From the NCBI GenBank assembly GCA_031550525.1, contig JAVBON010000009.1, positions 1 to 64,000 on the forward strand: 64,000 bases of DNA. Direction: 5' to 3'. This DNA comes from WRHT01 sp031550525. Its GTDB lineage: Bacteria; Desulfobacterota; Desulfovibrionia; Desulfovibrionales; Desulfovibrionaceae. Numbering within the stretch: the stretch's first letter is position 1; every line of letters begins with the position of its first letter. The notes beneath the pieces are model-generated. The model made no database searches and was not told where the DNA came from. It worked only from the letters and a program-made list of their open reading frames with translations. The translations under genes and the position numbers were made by a program. Shown here in pieces: positions 31,448 to 40,960 of the stretch.

Positions 31448-33619
31448 CTACTTCAAATGAACGTTTCCGGCCGAGGCCAGGCGGATGTCCGAGGGTATTT
31501 CGGCCTGCGAAAGCACCGGCACGTTGGGCAGAAAACGCGTTACAAGCTGGGCCAGATGCGGTCTGTTCATGGGGCTGGTAAGCACCACGGGCTGGCCGTC
31601 GGTATTAATGGCGTTCTCAACGGCCTGGTTTATCTGCTGAATCAGCTTTTGGGCCGTGCCGGGGTTAAGGGCCAGGTATACGCCGCTTTCGGTTTGCCTG
31701 AGCGCCTCTTGCAGGGTTTGCTCCACCGACGGGTCCAGCGTGATTATGGGCAAAGCTCCGGCGCTGTCCATATAGGGCTTAACCACTGTGCGGGCCAAGC
31801 GCTCGCGCACGTATTCGGTGAGCACTTCGGGGCTTTTAACACCTTGGCCGTAGTCCGACAAGGTCTCCACTATGGTCAGCAAATCGCGTATGGAAACGTT
31901 CTCGCGCACCAGATTTTGCAGCACCCTTTGCACCACGCCCAGGCCCAGCACGCCGGGCACAAGATCTTCTACCGCCTTTGGCGCGTGTTTGGCAAGGTTG
32001 TCCAGAAGCCCCTGCACCTCTTGCCTGCCCAGAAAATCGGCCAGATGACGGCGGAAAATTTCCGTCAGGTGCGTGGCAATAACCGTTGCGGGGTCAACAA
32101 CCGTATAACCGGCCAGCATGGCTTCTTCCTTTTGCATTTCCGGTATCCAGAGCGCGGGCAGGTTAAAGGCGGGCTCGCGCGTTTCTATGCCGCGAATGGT
32201 ATTTTTGGCATTGCCCGGATCCATGGCCAGAAAGTGATCTATAAGTATTTCCGCCGAAGCCACCTCGTTGCCCTTAATCAGCAGGCAATACTGGCCGGGC
32301 TTGAGTTGCAGGTTGTCGCGCAGGTGCAGTGAAGGCACAACCACACCCATATCAAGCGCGAACTGGCGGCGGATGGAACGTATGCGCGAGAGCAGGTTGC
32401 CGTTTTGCGCCTCATCCACCAGCGGGATAAGACCGTAGCCAACTTCCAGCTCCAGAATATCCAGGGGCAGCAGGGCCTGCACTTCTTCAGGCGTATCCAG
32501 ACCGGCGGCTCCGCCGGGGTCTCCGGCAACGGCCTTGCCCGCGCCTTGGCCAAGCTGCCCAAGGGACTGAGCGCCCTGCGGGTTGGTGAGGCCGAGCTTC
32601 TGCTGCGGTCTGGCTTGGCCTTCAGCCGCCTTGGCCTTGGCATTAATGCGCGAAAGGCCGAACATGATTCCGGAAAAAGTTAAAAATGGTAGCGTGGGCA
32701 TGCCCGGCACCAAGGCAAATATGGCCAGAACGCCGGAAACAAGCTGCAAGGCGCGGCTGTTGTTAGTGAGCTGCCCCACGAATTCTTCACCCATTTTGGC
32801 TTCGGAGGCGGCGCGTGAAACTATGATGCCGGCCGAGGTGGAGCTGATAATTGAAGGAATGGTGGCTACAAGGCCGTCGCCCACAGTAAGCAGGGTATAG
32901 GTATCAAGGGCCTCGCTCCAGCTCATGCCATGCTGGAGAGTGCCCAGCAAAAGTCCGCCCACCACGTTTATAAGCGTGATGAACATACCGGCGTTAACGT
33001 CACCCTGCACGAATTTGCCCGCGCCGTCCATGGCGCCGTAAAAATCCGCCTCGCGCCGTATGTTGGTGCGGCGCTTGGTGGCTTCCGCCTCGTCAATCAG
33101 GCCGGAGTTAAGGTCGGCTTCAATGGCCATTTGTTTGCCGGGCATGGCGTCCAAAGTAAAACGCGCCGCGACTTCGGCTATGCGGGTGGTGCCCGAGGCG
33201 ATTACCATTTTGTTCAGAATGAACAGAATCAAAAAGATGACCACGCCTATGATATACGAACCGCCTACCACAAACTCGCCAAAAGACTGAATTATGCCGC
33301 CGGCGGCGTCGGTGCCGTCGTTGCCGTGCAAAAGGATAAGCCTGGTGGAGGCCACGTTAAGGGCAAGGCGCAGCAGGGTTGTAACCAGCAGCAGGGTGGG
33401 GAAAATGGAAAACTCCAGCGGCGAGAGAATAAACATGGAGGTAATAAGAATAAGCAAGGAGAGCGATATGGACAGACTGAGCATCATGTCCAAAAATATG
33501 GGAGGAAGCGGCACCAGCATTACAAAAAGTATAATAACCACGCCGCCAGCCAGCATAAAGTCACTTTGCTTGCCAAAGCGCGACATATTGCCGCCTGTTT
33601 TTCCTGATGTTGCTGTCAT
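31448..33619 (-). CDS. flhA: Flagellar export gate protein FlhA
   Basis: FlhA is the large membrane and cytoplasmic-ring component of the flagellar type III export gate. The 723-residue protein has eight hydrophobic segments in the first 330 residues, the FHIPEP-type block with RREADFYGAMDGAGKFVQGD and TVGDGLVATIPSIISSTSAG, then a soluble domain of about 350 residues. The linker at about 335-385 is rich in Ala, Gln and Gly and seems longer than usual. ATG 33619 has GGGAGGG upstream; ATG 33586 is possible. It is the first gene of the flhA-to-fliL operon in this window; flhB is not present. Confidence 0.97.
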   Translation of the reverse strand: MTATSGKTGGNMSRFGKQSDFMLAGGVVIILFVMLVPLPPIFLDMMLSLSISLSLLILITSMFILSPLEFSIFPTLLLVTTLLRLALNVASTRLILLHGNDGTDAAGGIIQSFGEFVVGGSYIIGVVIFLILFILNKMVIASGTTRIAEVAARFTLDAMPGKQMAIEADLNSGLIDEAEATKRRTNIRREADFYGAMDGAGKFVQGDVNAGMFITLINVVGGLLLGTLQHGMSWSEALDTYTLLTVGDGLVATIPSIISSTSAGIIVSRAASEAKMGEEFVGQLTNNSRALQLVSGVLAIFALVPGMPTLPFLTFSGIMFGLSRINAKAKAAEGQARPQQKLGLTNPQGAQSLGQLGQGAGKAVAGDPGGAAGLDTPEEVQALLPLDILELEVGYGLIPLVDEAQNGNLLSRIRSIRRQFALDMGVVVPSLHLRDNLQLKPGQYCLLIKGNEVASAEILIDHFLAMDPGNAKNTIRGIETREPAFNLPALWIPEMQKEEAMLAGYTVVDPATVIATHLTEIFRRHLADFLGRQEVQGLLDNLAKHAPKAVEDLVPGVLGLGVVQRVLQNLVRENVSIRDLLTIVETLSDYGQGVKSPEVLTEYVRERLARTVVKPYMDSAGALPIITLDPSVEQTLQEALRQTESGVYLALNPGTAQKLIQQINQAVENAINTDGQPVVLTSPMNRPHLAQLVTRFLPNVPVLSQAEIPSDIRLASAGNVHLK

Positions 33620-33937
33620 AATTTTGTCGCCCTCCCCAGAGCTTGCATATTCCGCGTCAAAAATTTCTGTTCTGAAAATTTATATTATTGTATGTTAATT
33701 CAAATAATTACTTGCATAACTACTCCTGAGCCATACAAAAACAGAATACGCCCGGAGCTTATGCTGCTATTACTTATACAAAAGGCGTGCCAATTACATA
33801 TCTACATGTAAAAACTTACTTTTTTCATATGATATTTTTAAAAGGGTTCCGGCGCTCTTGCAGCGTAAAAAAAAGGGAAGGCCCGTACAAAAAACCGGAC
33901 CTTCCGAGGTTATTGAAAATTCTATTATTACTAAAGC

Positions 33938-34082
33938 TGCGGGGTCAAGGGGTTCAAAATTAGCACCCCAAAAGTCGTGCCCGCTGTATAGCTCCCCAGC
34001 CAAAAACTGTTGCGATTTGGCGATACGGGCTACACTTGAGGGCCTAAGCAGCGCCCAGCGCTTATAAATCTGGCTTCATCCC
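33938..34082 (-). repeat. Family D dispersed intergenic repeat, inverted copy
   Basis: Read on the minus strand: GGATGAAGCCAGATTTATAAG, GGGCGCTGC, TGTAGCCCGTATCGCC, AACAGTTTTTGGCTGGGGAG and TTGACCCCGCAG, the same order as 15215-15361. The gap 33620-33937 before it is AT-rich and contains a GGTC/GACC hairpin-like stretch near 33860-33905 but no gene. Confidence 0.75.
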
Positions 34083-34101
34083 ATATGACTTTACAGCGGC
34101 G

Positions 34102-35436
34102 CTACTGAGCCTGCAAACTGGGGTTTTCCTCGCCTATGGCCGCGTAAATGGCGGCCAACGCGCTCAGGTAATCGGCCTGCGCGCCGGTTAGGCTTACCTC
34201 GGCGGCGGTGAGCTTGGCCTGGGCGTCCAGCACGTCTATGGAGGTGCCCACCTGCGATTTATAGCGGGCGGCGGCCACGCGGTAGGCCTCTGAAGCCTGA
34301 TCAACCCCTTTGCGGGCCACCAGAATGCGTTTTTGGGCGTTATCCAGCTCCAGCAAGCGCGATTGCACTTCGTAAATTACATCTTGCAGCAGGTTGGAGG
34401 AGTCCGCCCGCAGCCTGCTTATATTGTGCCCGGCGGTCTGCACCTTGAAGTAGTCGCTGCCAGACTCGAACAAGGAAAGGCTGGCCGTGAGCCCGACGGA
34501 CCATGAAGAATAGTTGGTAGGCCTCTCCGTACTGCCCGATGCGCTCCAGTCGTCGCCGGTGGTGCTCCAACTGGCGTTGGCCGAGAGGCCGGGCAAAAAT
34601 TTGCTTATGGCCACGGTTTTATCTTTTTCGGCTATAATGACGGATTTTTGGGCCATGAGCACGTCAGGGCGCTGGCGGTTGGCCTTTTCAAGGCACTGCT
34701 CAAAAGTGCCAATAAAGGGTATGTGTTGCAAGCTGCCCACATATTGCACGTCGTGCCCTACTGGTATGTTAAGCAGGGTATTCAGGCGCACGCGTTGGGT
34801 CTCAACCGTATTGCGGGTTTGCAGCAGCAGGTCCTCGGCTTCGGATACGTTTACCTCGGCCTGCAATACTTCCACCCTCGGGCGCAGCCCCACTTCGTAA
34901 AAAGACCTGGTTACCTTAAGCTGTTCCGCCAGGCGGTTGTATGAATCCTGCGCGCTGCGCACGTTTTGCTCCGCTTTAAGGTACAGCAGAAAATTCTGCT
35001 GTACCTGCAGCACAAGGTTGATGCGGGCCTGCGTAAGGCGCGCCTGGGCGTTTTCTTTTTGCAACGCTGCTTTCTGGTAAGACGCCAGAGTTGCGAAACC
35101 AGAAAAAACGTCCTGCGTCAGGGCTATTTTCCACGTATATATGTCGTCATCAACATGCTCCTGCCTTGTAAAGCCGTAGCTAGTGCCCAGGCTGGGCCCG
35201 AAAGCGCTCATGGCCCCCTTGCGGCTGCTTTCGTACGCCTCAAGATCAGCCTGAGCCGACACTATCTTGAAGTTCTCGCTCAAAGCCCGCTCCACGGCCC
35301 GCAGCATGTTATAATTATCCGCCGCATGCGCGGGTGCGCTACCGGCAACAAAAATAACAAAAAAAAGCAACGCGGCCATAAGGCCGCCGCACGGCTTTTT
35401 AAGGTATTGTGTAAAAAAAACACATATTAAGTGCAT
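34102..35436 (-). CDS. TolC-family outer membrane channel protein
   Basis: A 444-residue outer-membrane efflux protein. A signal peptide ends near residue 38 (VAGSAPAHA-ADN). The two halves contain the repeated TolC-type helices: AYESSRKGAMSAFGPSLG near 50-70, RVEVLQAEVNVSEAED near 165 and, in the second half, SIDVLDAQAKLTAAEV near 405. Such proteins form the exit duct for type I secretion or RND/ABC efflux. The inner-membrane partners are not adjacent; upstream is only the divergent tolQ. ATG 35436 has no clear ribosome site; ATG 35379 would give a shorter signal peptide. Confidence 0.9.
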   Translation of the reverse strand: MHLICVFFTQYLKKPCGGLMAALLFFVIFVAGSAPAHAADNYNMLRAVERALSENFKIVSAQADLEAYESSRKGAMSAFGPSLGTSYGFTRQEHVDDDIYTWKIALTQDVFSGFATLASYQKAALQKENAQARLTQARINLVLQVQQNFLLYLKAEQNVRSAQDSYNRLAEQLKVTRSFYEVGLRPRVEVLQAEVNVSEAEDLLLQTRNTVETQRVRLNTLLNIPVGHDVQYVGSLQHIPFIGTFEQCLEKANRQRPDVLMAQKSVIIAEKDKTVAISKFLPGLSANASWSTTGDDWSASGSTERPTNYSSWSVGLTASLSLFESGSDYFKVQTAGHNISRLRADSSNLLQDVIYEVQSRLLELDNAQKRILVARKGVDQASEAYRVAAARYKSQVGTSIDVLDAQAKLTAAEVSLTGAQADYLSALAAIYAAIGEENPSLQAQ

Positions 35437-35773
35437 GCTGGCTTACCCGATTTATTGCATTAGAAAAAGCAAAAAAGTCTAGAGTTTATATGGAGTATTA
35501 TGCATTCTTATGCTATCACGTTTTTGCATGTTAAAATAGCGTATATGCAGGCATCGCCAAATTAGGCCTGTGTGCTGGCAAAACGCCGTATCGCACAGGT
35601 TTGAAATGGCAGAAATGCATTTAAAAGTAAAGCTGGCCCATTGATAATGTATATTTGCCAGCGTATGCCGGCCCGTTAAAATTATGCGCAAATCAGGCAA
35701 AAACAACCTTTCCGGCACGGCCAGGCAGGCGGCCGCGCGGTTTTTATAAGCGACGTTTGGAGCTGCAAAAGTT
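35437..35773. other. Divergent promoter region between tolC-like gene and tolQ
   Basis: AT-rich in its left half; must hold promoters for both directions. I could not assign clean -35/-10 pairs, and see no gene. Confidence 0.35.
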
Positions 35774-36445
35774 ATGGAAATATTGGCCGTTTTAGGCAAA
35801 GCCACTCTGGTGGTTAAAGTTGTGCTTACCATTCTGCTCATTATGTCTTTGAGCAGTTGGTCGCTGATGATTTACAAATTCATAGTGCTGAGAACGTCAT
35901 ACAAAAAAACCTCCAGCGGGCTGGAACGCTTCACCAAGGCCAAAGACCTGCGCGAAGCCGTGCAAACCCTAAGCCACGACCCCTACTCCCCTTTATATCA
36001 CGTAGCCCAGCAGGGTGTCGCCGAGTTCAGCAGGCTTAAAGAATCCGGCAATAGCGAGGATGTTGTCTCCGACAACGTGCGCCGCTCGTTGCGTCAGGGG
36101 GTTAGCGAGGTCATGTCCGGCCTGAGCGGTTCGGTTTCTTTTCTGGCTACCTGCGCCAATACCGCGCCCTTTATAGGATTGTTCGGCACCGTTTGGGGTA
36201 TAATGAACTCCTTTCACAGCATCGGGTTGGAAGGCAAGGCCTCTCTCGCCACTGTTGCCCCAGGCATTTCCGAGGCGCTTGTGGCCACGGCCATAGGCCT
36301 GTTTGTGGCCATACCGGCTACCGTTGGCTACAACACATTTTTAAACAAGCTCGGCGTAATAGAAGGCGAGTTGGTTAACTTCGCGGGCGTGTTCCTCAAC
36401 CGCGTGCAGCGCGAGATAAACGCCGTTAATAACAAAGGTGAGTAG
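35774..36445 (+). CDS. tolQ: Tol-Pal system motor protein TolQ
   Basis: TolQ is the MotA/ExbB-type proton-channel subunit that powers TolA during outer-membrane constriction. The 223-residue protein has a first membrane helix at about 12-38 and two later ones separated by the conserved stretch TAPFIGLFGTVWGIMNSFHSIG near 130-151 and PGISEALVATAIGLFVAIPA near 164-183. First gene of tolQ-tolR-tolA-tolB-pal. Distance to tolR is 98 bases, wider than usual, with a short piece resembling the family D end (GAGGATGAAGCCAGG, 36475). Confidence 0.95.
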   Translation: MEILAVLGKATLVVKVVLTILLIMSLSSWSLMIYKFIVLRTSYKKTSSGLERFTKAKDLREAVQTLSHDPYSPLYHVAQQGVAEFSRLKESGNSEDVVSDNVRRSLRQGVSEVMSGLSGSVSFLATCANTAPFIGLFGTVWGIMNSFHSIGLEGKASLATVAPGISEALVATAIGLFVAIPATVGYNTFLNKLGVIEGELVNFAGVFLNRVQREINAVNNKGE

Positions 36446-36543
36446 CCGCACGGCAAGTTGCGGGTAAAAGCATTGAGGATGAAGCCAGGCCCTAAACGGG
36501 TTATACTAGCTTAACTGCTTGTCCCCAAGTTTAACGGCACTGT

Positions 36544-37053
36544 ATGGCGGGCGCGGGAAATAAATCCGGCCCTTCGGCGGCGCGTACCGAGAAAAACTGT
36601 GATAAAATTATGCTGATTAATGCCAAAAAGAGTTTTGTATCCGAAATCAACGTAACGCCGTTTGTTGACGTTATGCTGGTGCTGCTTATAATTTTTATGG
36701 TCACTGCCCCGCTTATGACCGAAGGGCTGGACGTGGCCCTGCCCACCACCGAGGCGGTGGAAACACTGCCGGCGGAAAACGAAAGCCTTGTGCTCAGCAT
36801 TCTGGCCGACGGATCCATGTTTTTGGGTAAAACCAGAGTTACCCTTGAAAATCTGGATGCGGTACTGGCCCAGACCGTGACCAAGCAGAAAAAACAGCTT
36901 TTTCTGCAAGCCGATAAAAACGTGCCCTATGGCGTGGTGGTACAGGTTATGGGGCAAGCCAAGGCCGCTGGCATAGCCAACCTTGGCGTGGTGGCCGAAA
37001 GGCCGGAACCACCCGCGCCAACGCCGCCCGCGCGGCCAGCCGGGGCCAGGTAG
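36544..37053 (+). CDS. tolR: Tol-Pal system motor protein TolR
   Basis: ExbD/TolR protein with one N-terminal membrane helix. The signature FVSEINVTPFVDVMLVLLIIFMV lies near 31-53, with the essential proton-carrying aspartate in PFVDVML. A periplasmic domain follows, and a Pro-rich tail ends the 169 residues. ATG 36544 lacks a clear ribosome site; ATG 36610 would remove 22 poorly conserved residues and is closer to the usual TolR length. Confidence 0.93.
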   Translation: MAGAGNKSGPSAARTEKNCDKIMLINAKKSFVSEINVTPFVDVMLVLLIIFMVTAPLMTEGLDVALPTTEAVETLPAENESLVLSILADGSMFLGKTRVTLENLDAVLAQTVTKQKKQLFLQADKNVPYGVVVQVMGQAKAAGIANLGVVAERPEPPAPTPPARPAGAR

Positions 37054-37101
37054 CCCTTTAGAAAATGCCTGAAGCGTTGAAAGTATGCTCCTTGAGCAAG
37101 G

Positions 37102-37998
37102 TTGAAGTTGAAAAGATTTAAAACAGCCCACCCGCTTGCCGAACGTTGGGGCAGCCTTGCGCTTGCCGTCTGCTTCCACGGGTTTATTCTGCTTGCCGTG
37201 CTTTTCGCGCCCAAACCATCCCCCCTTAAATTCGGGCTGGATATGCCCATGATCAACCTGCGCCAGGTTACCATAGGCTCTTCCGGCCAGCGCGACCCTG
37301 GCAAAAAGGTGGAAGTTACCGAGGCCCCCAAGCCGGCGCAGCCGGAGCCGAAACAGGAGCCGAAAGCCGAAGACGCAGTGCCTGTGCCGAAAATGGAAGA
37401 GCTTAAGCCGGAACCAAAGCCGGAGCCCGTGCCTGAAGTAAAACCGGAGCCCAAGCCAGAACCGGCCCCTGAAGTTAAGCCTGAGGCAAAACCGGAGCCC
37501 AAACCCGAACCAAAGCCAGAGCCCAAGCCGCAACCAAAGGTAAGCGACGAAGACTTGCTTAAAGCCGCCTTTGCCGATGCAGAGCGCACGGCCAAGCCCG
37601 CGCCAAAGGTTTCCGACGGCCAAAGCATTTTGGACCAGGCCCTTTCGCAGGCGCTGGCGGAATCCAAAAAGCAGGGCGCGGGCGGCATTATAACAGGGGC
37701 GGGCGGCGACGGCGTGGGCTATTTGGGCACTTACCGCGATTCTGTTATCTCCCGTGTGCAAGCGCATTTAACCACACGGCCCCGCACGGACCACAACGAA
37801 TATCAGGTTACGGTGCTTATGGAGATAGCGGACGACGGCACTGTAAGCAAAGTAACCATAACCCGCCCTTCCGGCGACGCCACCTTTGACTCGCATGTGC
37901 TGCGCGCCATACGCGAAGCCGGAAAAATGGAACCGCCCAGGCGTGATGACGCGCGGCGGCTGGAAATTGTATTCAACTCCAACATGGCCGGGCGTTAG
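37102..37998 (+). CDS. tolA: TolA/TonB-like energy transducer
   Basis: Spans the periplasm between TolQR and Pal/TolB. In 298 residues: one N-terminal membrane helix (about 16-36), a long Lys-Pro-Glu repeat region (about 72-150, with many KPEPKPEP units), and a C-terminal TonB-type domain (about 205-295) with VTVLMEIADDGTVSKVTI and FDSHVLRAIREA. The start is TTG 37102 with AAGG upstream. The Pro-Glu-Lys linker is rigid like that of TonB, unlike the Ala-rich helical linker of E. coli TolA. Confidence 0.9.
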   Translation: MKLKRFKTAHPLAERWGSLALAVCFHGFILLAVLFAPKPSPLKFGLDMPMINLRQVTIGSSGQRDPGKKVEVTEAPKPAQPEPKQEPKAEDAVPVPKMEELKPEPKPEPVPEVKPEPKPEPAPEVKPEAKPEPKPEPKPEPKPQPKVSDEDLLKAAFADAERTAKPAPKVSDGQSILDQALSQALAESKKQGAGGIITGAGGDGVGYLGTYRDSVISRVQAHLTTRPRTDHNEYQVTVLMEIADDGTVSKVTITRPSGDATFDSHVLRAIREAGKMEPPRRDDARRLEIVFNSNMAGR

Positions 37999-37999
37999 T

Positions 38000-38021
38000 G
38001 CGTCTTAACGACGCGTTTTTT
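38000..38021 (+). terminator. Short hairpin with T run between tolA and tolB
   Basis: GCGTC/GACGC stem around TTAAC, followed by GTTTTTT. The stem is only five or six pairs, so it may attenuate and not stop transcription. Confidence 0.4.
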
Positions 38022-38065
38022 AACCTAAGGCAGTCCGGATATATGCATCAAGAGGACATTATAGT

Positions 38066-39463
38066 ATGAGCAAAGCCATAACCAACTCCGTCGCAAGCGG
38101 CAAACTATCCCTAAGCAGCCTTGCAGGCAGCGCCCTGCTGCAACTCTGCTGCCTGCTTTTAATTTTTAGCGGCACTGCCGTGGCCGCCGCCGACATGCAG
38201 GTGCCGGTGTTCAAGCCCGCGCCACAGGCGGCGCTTAACGAGCAGTACCTTGCCCCCGTAAGGCCCGTGGCCTATGTGGTCAATCTGGCCTTTACCGAGC
38301 CTCTTGGCGAAAGCCCCAATAAAGCGCCTTTGCAACAGGCCATTTTAAACAACCTCTCCTTTTTGCCCTTTGTAAGCGTGGCCGATGCCAAAGGCATACC
38401 CGGCGGAGTAAAACTGCCGGTAGCCAGCGGCCCCACGCTGGACATGGAGCGCTTTCGCCTGGCCCGCGCGGATAACCTTATAACCGCAAACTGGGTTGAC
38501 CCCTATCGGGTGGAAATGCGCGTCTATGAGGTTGAGAGTAACAGGTTAATATATAGCGGCACCCTCAACGTACGCGACTTCACCAAAATCGAAAATATGG
38601 CAGACGAGTTTTGCGCCCAATTTATGGAAGCCCTAACCGGACGCGGCGACTTTTTCCGCGCCACTCTGGCTTTTGTAAAAAGCAGCGGCCCCAATAAAAA
38701 GGACATCTGGACGGTAAAGCCCACCGGGCGCGAGCTCCGCCAGGTTACCAACGTGCCGGGCGACGCCCTTTCTCCCGCCTGGTCGCACGATGGGCGCTTT
38801 ATAATTTTCAGCCATATCGACGAGCAGTCGCACGCCCTCGGCGTGTGGGATTCCTCCAACGGCCGCATGCAGCGCATACGCTTCCCCGGCAACACGGTAA
38901 TAGGGCCGTGCTTTATGCCGGACAACAAAGTGGCCGTTGGCCTTACCGATGGGCAAAACCCCAGCATATTCCTGCTTAACCACTCCTTCCGCAAGGAAAA
39001 AAAGCTTATTTCAAGTTGGGGCATAGACGTATCGCCTTCGGTGGACGCCACCGGCGCCAAAATGGTGTTTACGTCCAGCCGCCTTGGCAACCCGCATATT
39101 TTCATGGAAGATCTCAACACCAAGCAGAACGTGCGTATTTCTCAAGACGGCAAGTATAACACCGACCCCAGCATAAGCCCCGACGGCACCCTGGTGGTAT
39201 TCGCCCGCCAAATGGGCAATGTGCACCGCATTTTCGTGCACGACCTGCGCACCGGACATGAACAGCAAATAACCTTCGGCCCCGGCAGCGACGAGCAGCC
39301 GGAATTCGCGCCGGACAGCTACTTTATAGCTTTTACCTCCACCAGGTCTGGCCAGCGCAAGGTATACCTTACCACCAGGCACGGGGCGGAACCTAAAATG
39401 GTGCCCACAGGGCGCGGTGACGCGGCTTTTCCCAGTTGGGGTTTTACCAATCAGAAAAAGTAG
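38066..39463 (+). CDS. tolB: Tol-Pal system periplasmic protein TolB
   Basis: A 465-residue periplasmic beta-propeller protein that binds Pal and TolA. It has a long signal region (core about 22-45, AVAAADM), an N-terminal alpha/beta domain, and repeated propeller motifs such as DALSPAWSHDGRFIIFSH near 230, DPSISPDGTLVVFARQ near 370 and DEQPEFAPDSYFIAFTS near 410. ATG 38066 has GAGGA nine bases upstream. Length is slightly above E. coli TolB (430). Confidence 0.95.
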   Translation: MSKAITNSVASGKLSLSSLAGSALLQLCCLLLIFSGTAVAAADMQVPVFKPAPQAALNEQYLAPVRPVAYVVNLAFTEPLGESPNKAPLQQAILNNLSFLPFVSVADAKGIPGGVKLPVASGPTLDMERFRLARADNLITANWVDPYRVEMRVYEVESNRLIYSGTLNVRDFTKIENMADEFCAQFMEALTGRGDFFRATLAFVKSSGPNKKDIWTVKPTGRELRQVTNVPGDALSPAWSHDGRFIIFSHIDEQSHALGVWDSSNGRMQRIRFPGNTVIGPCFMPDNKVAVGLTDGQNPSIFLLNHSFRKEKKLISSWGIDVSPSVDATGAKMVFTSSRLGNPHIFMEDLNTKQNVRISQDGKYNTDPSISPDGTLVVFARQMGNVHRIFVHDLRTGHEQQITFGPGSDEQPEFAPDSYFIAFTSTRSGQRKVYLTTRHGAEPKMVPTGRGDAAFPSWGFTNQKK

Positions 39464-39551
39464 CTGGTGGAATAAGTCTTACACAATCGCATAGTTGAGC
39501 GTACGGGTGTAGAGCGTTTATAAATTTAATGCGTAAAAAAACGCTTTACAC

Positions 39552-39579
39552 TTGACAAACTACGCTATCCCTATAAACT
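39552..39579 (+). promoter_or_regulatory. Putative promoter upstream of pal
   Basis: TTGACA at 39552-39557 and TAAACT at 39574-39579 are 16 bases apart. It could give the abundant Pal protein its own transcript, as in other bacteria. Confidence 0.55.
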
Positions 39580-39707
39580 AGGTTAGACAAAATATGTGGT
39601 AAATAGCAGGTATACGTAGATGCTCGCGTTCACTTACCACTTTTTTGTTATATTTTGAATGTTTGTTTTGCTTTTAATGATAAGTTGCTTTCCTAGGAGG
39701 AATTCTA

Positions 39708-40214
39708 ATGAAATTTAGTCGTTTATTTGTAGCATTGATGTTGTCCATGGCCCTGCTCTTCAGCTTTGGTTGTACTTCCGAACCCGAAGCCGAACCCGAA
39801 AGCACCGCCCCGGTAGCCGCCCAGCCCGCTGATAAGCAAGACCTCAGCGCCGTTCTGGAAGATGCCGGCATCACCATTGAAACCAGCCCCATTTACTTCG
39901 CGTTTGACCGCTACGACCTCAATGACGAAGGCAAGGCCCTGCTCAAGGTGAAAGCTGAAATACTGAAGCAGTACAAGGCCATTTCCGTTAAAATTGAAGG
40001 CCACTGCGACAGCCGCGGCACTGAAGAATATAACCTGGCTCTGGGCGAACGCCGCGCCAAGGCCGCTTACGACTACATGATCATGCTGGGAGTAGATCCG
40101 GCCCAGTTGTCCTTCGTAAGCTATGGCAAGCTGTACCCCGCCATGGAAGGCAACAGCGAAGAAGCCTGGAGCAAGAACCGTCGCGACGAGTTCCGCCCCA
40201 CCATCAACTACTAG
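39708..40214 (+). CDS. pal: Peptidoglycan-associated lipoprotein Pal
   Basis: A 168-residue outer-membrane lipoprotein. The lipobox LLFSFGC places the lipidated cysteine at residue 22, followed by an acidic linker and the OmpA-like peptidoglycan-binding domain with YFAFDRYDLNDEGKALL near 64-80 and VKIEGHCDSRGTEEYNLALGERRA, including the D and R residues that hold diaminopimelate. ATG 39708 has AGGAGGAAT upstream. A second, similar lipoprotein gene follows after 20 bases. Confidence 0.96.
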   Translation: MKFSRLFVALMLSMALLFSFGCTSEPEAEPESTAPVAAQPADKQDLSAVLEDAGITIETSPIYFAFDRYDLNDEGKALLKVKAEILKQYKAISVKIEGHCDSRGTEEYNLALGERRAKAAYDYMIMLGVDPAQLSFVSYGKLYPAMEGNSEEAWSKNRRDEFRPTINY

Positions 40215-40234
40215 TCTTCAGTTAGTATAGAATT

Positions 40235-40888
40235 ATGATAAGCCCGCGCCTGCTGCCCATACTGCTTTTGGCAATATGTCTGGCAACAGGCGCGGGCTGC
40301 GCTTATTCAAACACTGATAGCGACGAGCTTGAGCTTAATGACAAGTCGCTTCAGGTAACGCCCAAGGCTTATGGCGACAACCCTGCCTCCGCAACAGGGC
40401 GGCACGGCGCGGGTTCTATCAGCTCTATACCACGTAATGCATATGTTTACGGCTATTCAGGCTACGTTTACAACGCTGCGGAATACAGCCTTAACGGCGG
40501 CGTAAGCCAAGACGGCTGGACAGCCGAAGAAATCAAAGCAGCCAGCTTTATTTATTCCAGCACCGTATATTTCTCTTTCGACAGTGACGCCCTTACCGCC
40601 AGCGCCAAAGAAGTGCTTAAGCAAAAAGCCGCGCGCATGAAGGCATTCCCGCAACTGCACATTATTGTGGCCGGCCACGCCGACGAGCGCGGCACGGAGG
40701 AATACAACCTCAATTTGGGCCAACGCCGAGCTCAGGCGGCATTCAATTATCTTACAGGCCTTGGGGTAGATCCAAAGCAGTTAAGCACGGTAAGTTACGG
40801 CAAAATGCGCCCGGTAGCCGCTGGTTCTAACGAGAGCGCCTGGAGTTTGAACCGCCGCGCGGAATTTCTGGTATCCAAGCCGGAATAG
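40235..40888 (+). CDS. Second Pal-type OmpA-domain lipoprotein
   Basis: A 217-residue lipoprotein with lipobox ATGAGC (C22) and an OmpA-like C-terminal domain with VYFSFDSDALTASAKEVL near 110 and VAGHADERGTEEYNLNLGQRRAQAAF. The first 100 residues form an Asn/Ser/Tyr-rich linker (NAYVYGYSGYVYNAAEY) absent from pal. It shares the peptidoglycan-binding residues with pal and stands where cpoB (ybgF) is found in many tol operons. It may anchor to peptidoglycan with a longer reach. A terminator follows. Confidence 0.9.
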   Translation: MISPRLLPILLLAICLATGAGCAYSNTDSDELELNDKSLQVTPKAYGDNPASATGRHGAGSISSIPRNAYVYGYSGYVYNAAEYSLNGGVSQDGWTAEEIKAASFIYSSTVYFSFDSDALTASAKEVLKQKAARMKAFPQLHIIVAGHADERGTEEYNLNLGQRRAQAAFNYLTGLGVDPKQLSTVSYGKMRPVAAGSNESAWSLNRRAEFLVSKPE

Positions 40889-40918
40889 CAGGCGGCAAAG
40901 CCCCATTATTTTAAAGCA

Positions 40919-40942
40919 GCGGCCCGTTTAGGGCCTTTTTTT
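40919..40942 (+). terminator. Terminator of the tol-pal operon
   Basis: GGCCCGTTTAGGGCC followed by TTTTTTT, 30 bases after the second lipoprotein stop. Confidence 0.75.
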
Positions 40943-40960
40943 GCGTCTTGCTTACGCCTT

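Noticed and set aside
36511..37767. 418-codon minus-strand frame opposite tolR and tolA
   Set aside because: Sense strand encodes clear TolR and TolA. The antisense product is a repeat of Gly, Leu, Phe and Arg mirroring the Pro-Glu-Lys region.
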